Shown here: positions 26,019-33,345 of the stretch, in pieces
Numbering within the stretch: the stretch's first letter is position 1
Layout: the number at the start of each line of letters is the position of its first letter
Assembly: GCA_965224225.1 (NCBI GenBank)
Contig: CBDCZF010000027.1
Span: 1 to 64,000, forward strand
Length of the DNA stretch: 64,000 nt
Direction: 5' to 3'
Source: CAJQQK01 sp965224225
GTDB taxonomy: Bacteria > Pseudomonadota > Alphaproteobacteria > Rhizobiales > Hyphomicrobiaceae
Position numbers and translations under genes: made by a program
Notes under the pieces: model-generated
The model's input: only the letters and a program-made list of their open reading frames with translations
Databases searched by the model: none
What the model was told of the DNA's origin: nothing

Positions 26019-26471
26019 ATGCGTCTCATCGCCGTGATCTTCCTCGCTCTGACGTTGGCCGTTCCGGCCCAGGCCAACGACGACCTCAACGTCATCGAAA
26101 GCAAGCACTCGGTCAAAGAGACCCTCGACAGGTTGTCGGCGATCCTGACCAAGAAGGGCATCCGGGTCATGGCGCGTGTCAATCATGCCGCCGGCGCCAA
26201 GGCCGCGGGCCTGAAGCTGGCACCGACCGAAGTGCTCATTTTCGGCAACCCGAAGCTCGGCACGCCGCTGATGCAGTCGAACCGCATGATTGCGATCGAC
26301 CTGCCGATGAAGGTGCTTGCCTGGCAGGAGACGGACGGCAAGGTCAAGGTTGCTTATCTGAAGCCTGCAGCACTCGCCAAACGCCACGGCATTTCCGACA
26401 AGGATGCCATCTTCAAGAAGATGACCCAGGCGCTCGGCGCGCTGACTGGCAAGGCGTCGGGCGCCAAGTGA
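26019..26471 (+). CDS. DUF302 domain exported protein
   Basis: 150-residue protein with a signal peptide (MRLIAVIFLALTLAVPAQA) and a DUF302 domain: SVKETLDRLSAILTKKGIRV, NHAAGAKAAGL, the TEVLIFGNPKLGTPLMQ segment, and DLPMKVLAWQ. DUF302 proteins are small alpha/beta domains of unknown role, often periplasmic. ATG 26019 starts at the signal peptide; GTG 26007 is an in-frame alternative. The end of the protein is a helical extension. Confidence 0.85.
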   Translation: MRLIAVIFLALTLAVPAQANDDLNVIESKHSVKETLDRLSAILTKKGIRVMARVNHAAGAKAAGLKLAPTEVLIFGNPKLGTPLMQSNRMIAIDLPMKVLAWQETDGKVKVAYLKPAALAKRHGISDKDAIFKKMTQALGALTGKASGAK

Positions 26472-26786
26472 CGCTCGGACCATTGAAAGCCGCCGATAGG
26501 AAATCCTTGAACGCCTGAGTCCGTGGGCGGCTTGGGATAGGCTGTCCGGTTTTGCCTCAATGAACCCGGGCTACGATCCTGTAACTGTCACGCTGCTATT
26601 CGGGCAAAGTCTGCATGGCTGAAGCTATTGCCTCAGCCGATTTGCCCATGCAGGCGTGCACCTTATTTCTCCCGCGATACTCCAATCGATCACATCTTCG
26701 CCCATGATCGGCGAGCGCCGCGCCGCGATGGGTGTTATACTGGCGTACCGGTCGGTATTCGGAGCCATCGAACAGGAGACGGTGTC

Positions 26787-28070
26787 ATGGACGCAGCCAT
26801 TTCGCAAAACGACTGGATCCAACGCGCACAAAGGGTGTTGCCGGCCGGCGGTTTTGGCAACTTCGACCCCTCGATCGTCGTTGCCCGCGGCAAAGGTGCC
26901 CGCGTCTGGGACGCCGACGGCAAGGAGTACGTCGATTTTCTGATCGGCTCCGGTCCGATGATCCTCGGCCATGGCAATGAAGAAGTGCTTTCGGTCGTGC
27001 GTGAGCAACTCGACCGCGGCACGACGTTCTTTGCCAACAACACGGCTGGCATCGAACTTGCCGAAGAGATTGCAGGCACGATGGCCTGCGCCGACCAGGT
27101 CCGCTTCGTCAGTTCGGGCAGCGAGGCGGACATGTATGCGATGCGTCTTGCCCGCGCGCATACCGGCCGCGACAAGATCATGAAGTTCGAAGGCGGCTAC
27201 CACGGCATGTCGGCTGAGAGCCTGATGAGCCTGGCGCCGGACCGGCTGGTCAACTTTCCCGTCGCGGTGCCCGATTCGGCCGGTATCCCCGAAGCGATCC
27301 GCGATAACATGCTGATCGCTCCATTCAACGACATCGATTTCGCGCTCGGCCTGATCGAGGAACACGGGCCCGATATCGCAGCCGTCATCGTCGAGCCGCT
27401 TCAGCGCCTGATCCCGCCGGCACCCGGTTTCCTCGAAGCCCTGCGCGAAGCCACCGCCAAGCACGGCATCGTTTTGATCTTCGATGAGGTCGTCACCGGT
27501 TTCCGCCTCGCTTACGGCGGCGCCCAGGAACTCTATGGCGTGACGCCGGATCTGTGCACGCTCGGGAAGATCATTGGTGGCGGTTTCGCGTTGGCAGCGA
27601 TTGCAGGTTCCGCTGATGTTATGGCGCATTTCGACAAGGCGAAAGTGAGCTCGGAGGGCTTCACCTTCCAGGTCGGCACCTTGAGCGGTAATCCTGTGGC
27701 CTCTGCTGCTGGTCTCAAGACGCTCGAAATCCTGCGCCGCGATGGCCAGTACGACAAGCTTCGGGCCAACGGCCAGACCATCATCGATGCGCTTGGCGAG
27801 CAGCTTGTCCAGGCCGGCATTGCCCACCGGATCGTCGGCGATCAGGTCATGTTCGATGTCGTCTTTACATCGGCCGACGTGCGCAACTATCGCGACGTAT
27901 TCCAAGGCGATGCTTCGATCAGCAAACGTTTCAACGCGACTTTGCGCGAAAAGGGTGTCCTGAAGTCCGAGGGCAAGTGGTACATATCGCTTGGTCTGAC
28001 GAGCAGTGATCTGGAGCGGACCATCGAGGCGATCGAACATGCAGCCCGAGCACTTGGCACGGGCGACTGA
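26787..28070 (+). CDS. class III aminotransferase (glutamate-1-semialdehyde aminomutase-like)
   Basis: 427-residue PLP enzyme of fold type I. The PLP phosphate site is SSGSEADMYAMRLARA, the Asp that contacts the pyridine N is in LIFDEVVTGFR, and the Schiff-base Lys is in TLGKIIGGG. The closest relatives by pattern are GSA-aminomutase-like transaminases, but the setting beside an SDR and a BKACE enzyme suggests amino-acid catabolism rather than haem synthesis. ATG 26787 has AGGAG upstream; the frame is open further upstream without support. Substrate unknown. Confidence 0.9.
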   Translation: MDAAISQNDWIQRAQRVLPAGGFGNFDPSIVVARGKGARVWDADGKEYVDFLIGSGPMILGHGNEEVLSVVREQLDRGTTFFANNTAGIELAEEIAGTMACADQVRFVSSGSEADMYAMRLARAHTGRDKIMKFEGGYHGMSAESLMSLAPDRLVNFPVAVPDSAGIPEAIRDNMLIAPFNDIDFALGLIEEHGPDIAAVIVEPLQRLIPPAPGFLEALREATAKHGIVLIFDEVVTGFRLAYGGAQELYGVTPDLCTLGKIIGGGFALAAIAGSADVMAHFDKAKVSSEGFTFQVGTLSGNPVASAAGLKTLEILRRDGQYDKLRANGQTIIDALGEQLVQAGIAHRIVGDQVMFDVVFTSADVRNYRDVFQGDASISKRFNATLREKGVLKSEGKWYISLGLTSSDLERTIEAIEHAARALGTGD

Positions 28071-28096
28071 ATAGTGCGCCGGTTGGAGGCGATGAG

Positions 28097-28864
28097 ATGT
28101 CCGAGCCAGCAGCAAGGACTGCAATTGTAACGGGCGGTGCCTCAGGCATCGGCCAGGCCTGCGCCGACCTCTTGGTCGAACGAGGCTGGCAGGTCGCGAT
28201 CTTCGATCTCAACGGAGACGGGCTCGCCCGGGCGCGCGAAGCCTACCGGCAGGACGCCGGTGTGCGTGTCGCTGCATGTGATGTCACCGATGAATCGCTC
28301 GTCGAGCGTCTCGTCGCTGACATCGAAAATGATCTCGGTCCGGTCAGCGGCATCGTCAACTGTGCGGGCATCGCCGCCGACATTCCGACACTCGAGACGC
28401 CGGTCGATCTCTTCCGCAAGATCCTCGAAGTCAACGTCGTCGGCAGCTTCATCGTCGGCCGCGCGGCGGCGAAACGCATGGCACTGCGCGGTGCCGGTGC
28501 GATCGTCAACCTTGCCTCGATTTCGGGGCTGAGAGGCTCCAAGGGCCGCTCGGCCTATGGTGCCTCGAAGGGTGCTGTCGTGACTCTCACCCAGGTGATG
28601 GCGAACGACCTTGCCGCCGACGGCATCCGCGTCAATGCCATTGCGCCAGGGCCGGTCGAAACGCCAATGGTGAAGGCCGTGCACAGCGAGGCGGACCGCA
28701 ATCTTTATCATCGCTTCGTGCCGATGAACCGCTATGCCGCGCCGCGCGAGATCGCAACCGTGGCGGCCTTCCTGCTCGATGACGAACAAGCGAGCTATAT
28801 CACCGGCGAGATAATTGCCGTTGACGGCGGCTTCCGCGGTGCCGGTATCATCGTCAGGGATTGA
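28097..28864 (+). CDS. SDR family oxidoreductase (3-oxoacyl reductase-like)
   Basis: 255-residue classical SDR. The cofactor loop is VTGGASGIGQA, with an Asp after strand 2 (FDLNGD) suggesting NAD preference. Catalytic residues are in NLASISG and SAYGASKGA (intact YxxxK), and the C-terminus is AVDGGFRG. TTGGAGGCGATGAG precedes ATG 28097, 26 nt after the aminotransferase stop, so the two are probably one operon. A role in oxidising a 3-hydroxy intermediate for the downstream BKACE enzyme is possible. Confidence 0.9.
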   Translation: MSEPAARTAIVTGGASGIGQACADLLVERGWQVAIFDLNGDGLARAREAYRQDAGVRVAACDVTDESLVERLVADIENDLGPVSGIVNCAGIAADIPTLETPVDLFRKILEVNVVGSFIVGRAAAKRMALRGAGAIVNLASISGLRGSKGRSAYGASKGAVVTLTQVMANDLAADGIRVNAIAPGPVETPMVKAVHSEADRNLYHRFVPMNRYAAPREIATVAAFLLDDEQASYITGEIIAVDGGFRGAGIIVRD

Positions 28865-29190
28865 TTGCCGGGTACCTGGCGGGGTCTACTGGGGCTGATG
28901 ATAGCTGATGTGTCGGAGCTAGATTGCAGCCGCCCTTTGCCCCTCACCCTAACCCTCTCCCCGCGAAGTACGGGGAGAGGGAACACGGCCGTGCCATGAT
29001 GCAACGTCCACGACTACACGACGGGCCAAGTCCCCTCTCCCCGTAGCGCCACTTCGGCGCGTACGGGGAGAGGGTTAGGGTGAGGGGCAAAGGGCGGTTG
29101 CAATCGGGTTCCTGCGTATCGAATGACAACAGACCCTGGCTGTATCAACTAGGGCCTGCACCAGCGCAACCGGGTAAAGGCGAGCGAACC
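28865..29190. other. intergenic region with large inverted repeat
   Basis: About 325 bp between the SDR and BKACE genes, occupied mainly by the 184-bp inverted-repeat structure at 28922-29105. No gene seen. Confidence 0.6.
28922..29105. repeat. 42-bp inverted repeat pair with 100-bp loop
   Basis: Arms 28922-28963 and 29064-29105 are complementary with one mismatch in 42 (34 bp perfect). The core is CCCTCACCCTAACCCTCTCC and its complement. The CTCTCCCC/GGGGAGAG module recurs inside the loop, giving nested alternatives. This kind of palindromic repeat is common between genes in alphaproteobacteria; it may end transcription. Confidence 0.9.
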
Positions 29191-30123
29191 ATGGCGAAAT
29201 CGAATAAGGTCATTATCTCGTGTGCGGTCACGGGCTCCATTCACACGCCTTCGATGTCACCGCATCTGCCCGTCACTGCCGAGGAAATTGCTGACGCGGC
29301 AATCGGCGCGGCGGAGGCAGGGGCGGCCATCGTCCACTTGCATGCGCGAGATCCTGAAACCGGCAAGCCCGATCAGTCACTCGAACGGTTCGCACCGTTC
29401 TTGAGCGTCATCAAGCAGCGCACGCCGGCGGTCGTTAACATAACCACGGGTGGTGCCATGACCATGACGGTCGAGGAGCGAGCGCTGCCGGCGATCAAGT
29501 TCAAGCCCGAGGTTGCAAGTCTCAATATGGGTACCATGAACTTCGGACTCTACCCGATGCTCAATCGCTTCAAGGATTTCAAACACGACTGGGAGCGTGA
29601 CTACATCGAAGGCTCGCGCTCGGGCTTTTTCAAGAACACGTTTGCCGACATCGAATACATCCTGACCGAATGCGCCGAGAACGGCACGCGCTTCGAGATC
29701 GAATGCTATGACATCGGCCATCTCTATACGCTCGCTCACATGGTTGATCGGCAGATCGTCAAGCCGCCGCTGTTCGTTCAATCGGTGTTCGGCATCCTTG
29801 GCGGTATCGGCACGCATCCCGAAGACGTCGCTCACATGAAGCGCACCGCCGACCGCCTGTTCGGAAACGACTTTCAATGGAGCGTGTTGGGCGCCGGGCG
29901 CTTTCAAATGCCGATTGCGGCCATTGCGGCTGCGATGGGCGGCAACGTCCGCGTCGGCCTTGAGGATTCGCTCTGGGCCGGTGCCGGCAAGCTCGCAGAA
30001 TCGAACGCCGAACAGGTCCGCATGGTGCGCCAGATCATCGAGGGCCTCGGCCGCGAGATCGCAACGCCCGATGAAGCCCGTGAGATCCTCGCACTCAAGG
30101 GCGGCGACCGGGTCGAATTCTAA
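29191..30123 (+). CDS. BKACE-family beta-keto acid cleavage enzyme (DUF849)
   Basis: 310-residue zinc-dependent enzyme that cleaves a beta-keto acid with acetyl-CoA. Features include ISCAVTGSIHTPSMSP, the zinc HxH in AAIVHLHARDP, NITTGGAMTMT, the ASLNMGTMNFG segment, and RVGLEDSLW with the C-terminal Glu/Asp. ATG 29191 follows AAAGGCGAG; the longer frame from 29080 runs over the inverted repeat. The neighbouring aminotransferase and SDR point to amino-acid or carnitine-like catabolism. Substrate class undefined. Confidence 0.9.
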   Translation: MAKSNKVIISCAVTGSIHTPSMSPHLPVTAEEIADAAIGAAEAGAAIVHLHARDPETGKPDQSLERFAPFLSVIKQRTPAVVNITTGGAMTMTVEERALPAIKFKPEVASLNMGTMNFGLYPMLNRFKDFKHDWERDYIEGSRSGFFKNTFADIEYILTECAENGTRFEIECYDIGHLYTLAHMVDRQIVKPPLFVQSVFGILGGIGTHPEDVAHMKRTADRLFGNDFQWSVLGAGRFQMPIAAIAAAMGGNVRVGLEDSLWAGAGKLAESNAEQVRMVRQIIEGLGREIATPDEAREILALKGGDRVEF

Positions 30124-30124
30124 T

Positions 30125-30250
30125 CAGGGTCCACGGACAAGTCCCTGGTCGGGGAGTATGAGGGGTGAAACCCCTCATGGATCGGCGCTTGGCGCCGATA
30201 CGTCAAGGACGCTGTCCTTGATAATCCTGCCAAAGGGCCAGGCCTTTTGG
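30125..30250 (+). repeat. run of five consecutive hairpins
   Basis: Between the BKACE and DUF3303 genes: CAGGG..CCCTG (30125-30147); TGAGGGG-TGAAA-CCCCTCA (30159-30177); ATCGGCGC-TTG-GCGCCGAT (30181-30199); TCAAGGAC-GCT-GTCCTTGA (30203-30221); CCAAAGGGCC-A-GGCCTTTTGG (30230-30250). Most have 7-10 bp stems and 1-5 nt loops. No T-run follows. Confidence 0.85.
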
Positions 30251-30272
30251 AAACCTAAAAGCAGGGATCACG

Positions 30273-30563
30273 ATGCTGTTCATGGTCGTCGAGAGGTTTC
30301 GCAATCAAGACGCCAAGGCCGTTTATCGGCGTTTCAACGAGCAGGGACGGTTGGCGCCTGACGGGCTGGTCTATGTCGGCTCGTGGATCGAGGCGAATTT
30401 CGATCGCTGTTTCCAGCTTATGGAGTGCGACGACGTTGCGCTGCTGCAGGAATGGGCCATGAACTGGAGTGATCTTGCCGAGATCGAAATCGTGCCGGTG
30501 CTGCCTTCGAAGGAAACCAGCGCGATCGTCCAGAAGGCGTTGGCAGCTGAGCGCTTGGAGTAG
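30273..30563 (+). CDS. DUF3303-type small protein
   Basis: 96-residue soluble protein with the DUF3303 layout: FMVVERFRNQDAKAVYRRF, the GLVYVGSWIEANFDRCFQLM segment, and a C-terminal D-x-x-x-x-L-x-x-W helix. It resembles ferredoxin-like small stress/metabolic proteins. It follows the BKACE gene in the same direction, separated by the hairpin array. Function unknown. Confidence 0.78.
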   Translation: MLFMVVERFRNQDAKAVYRRFNEQGRLAPDGLVYVGSWIEANFDRCFQLMECDDVALLQEWAMNWSDLAEIEIVPVLPSKETSAIVQKALAAERLE

Positions 30564-30580
30564 TGCACGCCGGGCCTCGC

Positions 30581-30805
30581 TCAGCCGCGATCGGTCTCGA
30601 TGCGTTCGCGTTCACGCAGACGGATGCGGTCGGCAACGCCGGTCCAGGCCCAGGAGCGCGCGGCATCTCCATCGAGGCTGTGCTGGGTTGCGAAGAATTC
30701 GGCGACGTCGGCGGCAAATACACCATGCTCACCTTCGAGCAGTACAGCCGTTGCCTCGATCTCGCTCGGAGTCGGCGTGACGTCGTATTCAGGGGTTATG
30801 CTCAT
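30581..30805 (-). CDS. hypothetical small acidic protein (74 aa)
   Basis: 74-residue protein beginning MSITPEYDVTPTPSEIE. It is mostly helical and acidic, with a DxADRIRLRERERIE-like charged end. The frame extends 9 codons further upstream, but ATG 30805 starts the compositionally normal part. It converges on the DUF3303 gene. Moderate confidence because of its small size. Confidence 0.55.
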   Translation of the reverse strand: MSITPEYDVTPTPSEIEATAVLLEGEHGVFAADVAEFFATQHSLDGDAARSWAWTGVADRIRLRERERIETDRG

Positions 30806-30982
30806 CGGTGATCGGGCGGCGTGTCGTTTCAACTACCACCGATTGCAGCAAGATGTGCGCCAAGCTTGCCGGCCGGGTGCCTGTTCACCCTGGCGCCGTG
30901 GATGCATTGATGTCGATGGGCCGACGTCGCGATTTGGGACGCTATGCTCGTCCAGGCGTGCCCATTACGAAACAGATCGGGT

Positions 30983-31077
30983 TAGATCGTTTCCAATCTC
31001 ACTACAATTTCGCCCACGGCTATTCCTCGCTTGCGCTCGGGCCTCCGCGGGGGCGGCGCTAATCGCCGGGCCTCGTT
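30983..31077 (+). repeat. dispersed REP-like repeat, copy D
   Basis: Contains CACGGCTATTC (31015-31025) and GGGCCTCCGCGGGGGCGGCG, matching copy C. It faces copy B on the other strand, making a composite palindromic unit. Confidence 0.8.
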
Positions 31078-31089
31078 CGAGGCCTTTAC

Positions 31090-31234
31090 CGTTTCCGACA
31101 TGGCCGGAATTGCAACGAGGGAGCGCAGGCGACCCGCCGCATTGCGGCGCCCCTCGGAGGCCGGCCGTTAGGCCGAATAGCCGTGAGAGAAAGGACAGAT
31201 AGATCCATTTCCACGTAAGTCGGAAATGATCTAG
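31090..31234 (-). repeat. dispersed REP-like repeat, copy B
   Basis: Minus-strand copy closely matching copy A over about 145 bp, with the core at 31175-31185. It ends 7 bp from the stop of the D-Ala-D-Ala carboxypeptidase gene. Confidence 0.85.
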
Positions 31235-31240
31235 GCGACG

Positions 31241-32260
31241 TCAGCGCGTGATTTGCGGCGGAATTGCTGCTGGTTTCAACTGGCCCAGAAGGCTTGACTG
31301 CTTTTGTTTGCGCAGCCGCTTGCGCCGCTGCTTTCGGCGACGCTTGCGCACGTGGCGGCGATTGCCGCACGACCAGCCGAGCACTTGCTTGCGAACACTG
31401 ACGACTTCGTCCGATGTGGTGCTGACGGGCAGTGAGGCTAGCGTCGTCGGGGCGAAGAACAGCTTCCAGTCATAGGTCTGGAAGCCGTGCTCAAGCAGGC
31501 TGGCGGCACGAATGCCGCGATCCTTCGCCGTCGGCGAGCCAAGCACGATGGCAGCCAGACGGCGGCCATCACGCGTCGCCGTTGCAACGATGTTGAAGCC
31601 TGAATCACAAATGAAACCGGTCTTGATGCCATCGGCACCCTCGAAACTTCGCAACAGCGAATTATGTGAGCGCAGCCGGCGTTTTCCGATCTGGAAATGG
31701 CGGGTTGCCCAGTAGTGTGCATGTTCCGGGAAATCGCGCATCACCGCCATCGACAACCGGGCGAGATCACGTGCCGTCGTCACCTGCCCCGGAATCGGCA
31801 GGCCGTTGGGATTGACAAACTGCGTGCGCGACATGCCAAGCCGCTTTGCCGTCTGGTTCATGCGCTCGATGAAGAGCGGTTCGCTGCCCGAAACCGCCTC
31901 GGCGATCATCACCGCGACGTCGTTGGCGGACTTGATGGTCAGCGCCCTCAGACCGAGTTCGAGCGAGATTTCGCTGCCGATCGGTAGGCCGAGCTTGCTC
32001 GGCGGAGCCTTGGCGGCATTGGGAGTGCTGATCAGCTTGCTCTCAAGTGTGAGAGCCCCCGATTTGATCGCCTCGAAGGCGACATAGGCCGTCATGATCT
32101 TTGTCAGGGAGGCCGGGTACCACAGCCTGTCTGCTTCCTGCGCATAAAGCACGTGGCCGTTTTCGATATCGAACAACAGCGTCGGCGCAGCAACGGCCCG
32201 GCCCGGTGCGATCAACACTGAAAATGCGATGAACAGTGCGCCGAGCGCTCTCAATGACAT
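31241..32260 (-). CDS. D-alanyl-D-alanine carboxypeptidase (PBP5/DacA type)
   Basis: 339-residue exported serine carboxypeptidase that trims peptidoglycan stem peptides. A signal peptide (about 1-24, ending AVAA) precedes the three penicillin-binding motifs: PASLTK (SxxK), KSANDV (SxN) and GIKTGF (KTG). The C-terminus ends in an unusual Arg/Lys-rich stretch (RKRRRKQRRKRLRKQ) instead of the usual amphipathic membrane helix, which could bind membrane or wall polyanions. Repeat copy B lies just beyond its stop. Confidence 0.93.
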   Translation of the reverse strand: MSLRALGALFIAFSVLIAPGRAVAAPTLLFDIENGHVLYAQEADRLWYPASLTKIMTAYVAFEAIKSGALTLESKLISTPNAAKAPPSKLGLPIGSEISLELGLRALTIKSANDVAVMIAEAVSGSEPLFIERMNQTAKRLGMSRTQFVNPNGLPIPGQVTTARDLARLSMAVMRDFPEHAHYWATRHFQIGKRRLRSHNSLLRSFEGADGIKTGFICDSGFNIVATATRDGRRLAAIVLGSPTAKDRGIRAASLLEHGFQTYDWKLFFAPTTLASLPVSTTSDEVVSVRKQVLGWSCGNRRHVRKRRRKQRRKRLRKQKQSSLLGQLKPAAIPPQITR

Positions 32261-32501
32261 GGCCCTCTCCGGCCTGATTCGGGATGTGATTCGGGCCTAT
32301 CACATTGCCAGGCGCCGCTGCAACGCAAGTCGCCGAAGGCGTCTGGCTTGTCGTCTGGGTGAGGCCGGCAGGCAACGCGAGGTTGCACGGGCATGAGACC
32401 CCAAAGCGAAGGCAGGAGCGATGGGCCCTCCTGGAAATTGCAAGTAATACACATATTATATACGTTGTGAGATATGATATAAATTTTATGGTGTGTTATG
32501 C

Positions 32502-33158
32502 ATGTCCAAGTTTTGCGGGTCACGTGTGCCATTCTTGAGCCTGATTGTCGGCGCTGTCGTCGTCTCGGGCTGCGCTGCAACCGACCCGAAGCTGCGTGCC
32601 CGACAGGTGGCATCGCTCGGTCTGATGCACTTCGAGGAGCGCGTTGCGCTCAAGGATGACGATCTCGAAACGGCCGCTCTGATCTCGACCAGAAATGCCT
32701 TTCAGCCGCCGCTGGTCCTGACTGAAGGGCGATGGGCGGATGAGTTCATCCGTGCCTTCATTGACAAGAAGACGGGGGCGCGGCGGTTTCAGGTCTACGT
32801 GCAAATGTTTCACGATAGCGGGGGCTGGCAGGATGCGCTGCGGGTCAACTACGGAGATCCGCTCAAATCGTCACCCGTTACGAAAATCGGTCGCCGTAAG
32901 AAGTGCCAGGGCCGCAAAGGCAAGCATTGTCTTCTCCAAGAGCACATCGCATTCGACGTCAGTGAGGCAGAACTGCGAGAGGTGACCGCATCGACGGGCG
33001 AGGCCGGCATCTGGCGCTACCGCATCAAGATGCTCTCCGGCCGCGATTTCGACGGCCATCTGCCGGTCGCCGAGATCAAGGCCCTGCTCGGCCGGGTGGA
33101 TGCTTACTCTACGGCAAAGGGGCTGCCGATGGCTGCTGCCGGTGCCTCCCGCTCTTGA
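32502..33158 (+). CDS. lipoprotein of unknown function
   Basis: 218-residue protein with a lipoprotein signal: hydrophobic LSLIVGAVVVSGCAA with a lipobox Cys near residue 21. The mature part is a mixed alpha/beta domain (GRWADEFIRAFIDKKTGARR, FQVYVQMFHDSGGW). The start is placed at ATG 32502; ATG 32493 is an alternative. The upstream 100 bp is very AT-rich (TATA-containing), likely the promoter. Family not recognised. Confidence 0.75.
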   Translation: MSKFCGSRVPFLSLIVGAVVVSGCAATDPKLRARQVASLGLMHFEERVALKDDDLETAALISTRNAFQPPLVLTEGRWADEFIRAFIDKKTGARRFQVYVQMFHDSGGWQDALRVNYGDPLKSSPVTKIGRRKKCQGRKGKHCLLQEHIAFDVSEAELREVTASTGEAGIWRYRIKMLSGRDFDGHLPVAEIKALLGRVDAYSTAKGLPMAAAGASRS

Positions 33159-33179
33159 GCAGGAGATCAATAATTGCAG

Positions 33180-33266
33180 TGGTGCCCCAGGCCCGACTCG
33201 AACGGGCACTCAGTTGCCTGAAACAGATTTTGAGTCTGTCGCGTCTACCAATTCCGCCACTGGGGC
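33180..33266 (-). tRNA. tRNA-Leu (CAA)
   Basis: Class II tRNA with a 7-bp acceptor stem (GCCCCAG/CTGGGGC), discriminator A and encoded CCA. The anticodon loop CTCAAAA gives anticodon CAA. A long variable arm and the T-loop TTCGAGT are present. It lies between the lipoprotein gene and the MeaA mutase. Confidence 0.95.
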
Positions 33267-33345
33267 CAGCGTGACAAGTGCCGGAGGCCGCGCACCCTCT
33301 AGCATGAATTCGGCGCCAGACGGTAGCCCAAATCCATAGCCCGCT

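Larger units (their letters stand above)
30806..31240. other. gap occupied by two opposed repeats
   Basis: About 435 bp. The first ~175 bp shows nothing recognisable; the rest holds repeat copies D and B in opposite orientation, 12 bp apart. No gene seen. Confidence 0.6.

Noticed and set aside
26625..28124. 499-residue minus-strand frame opposite the aminotransferase
   Set aside because: It is the antisense shadow of a well-supported PLP enzyme with a clear RBS; high GC third positions keep the opposite frame open.
30125..30250. Hairpin run considered as a CRISPR array
   Set aside because: The stems have different sequences, and there are no constant repeats or regular spacers.
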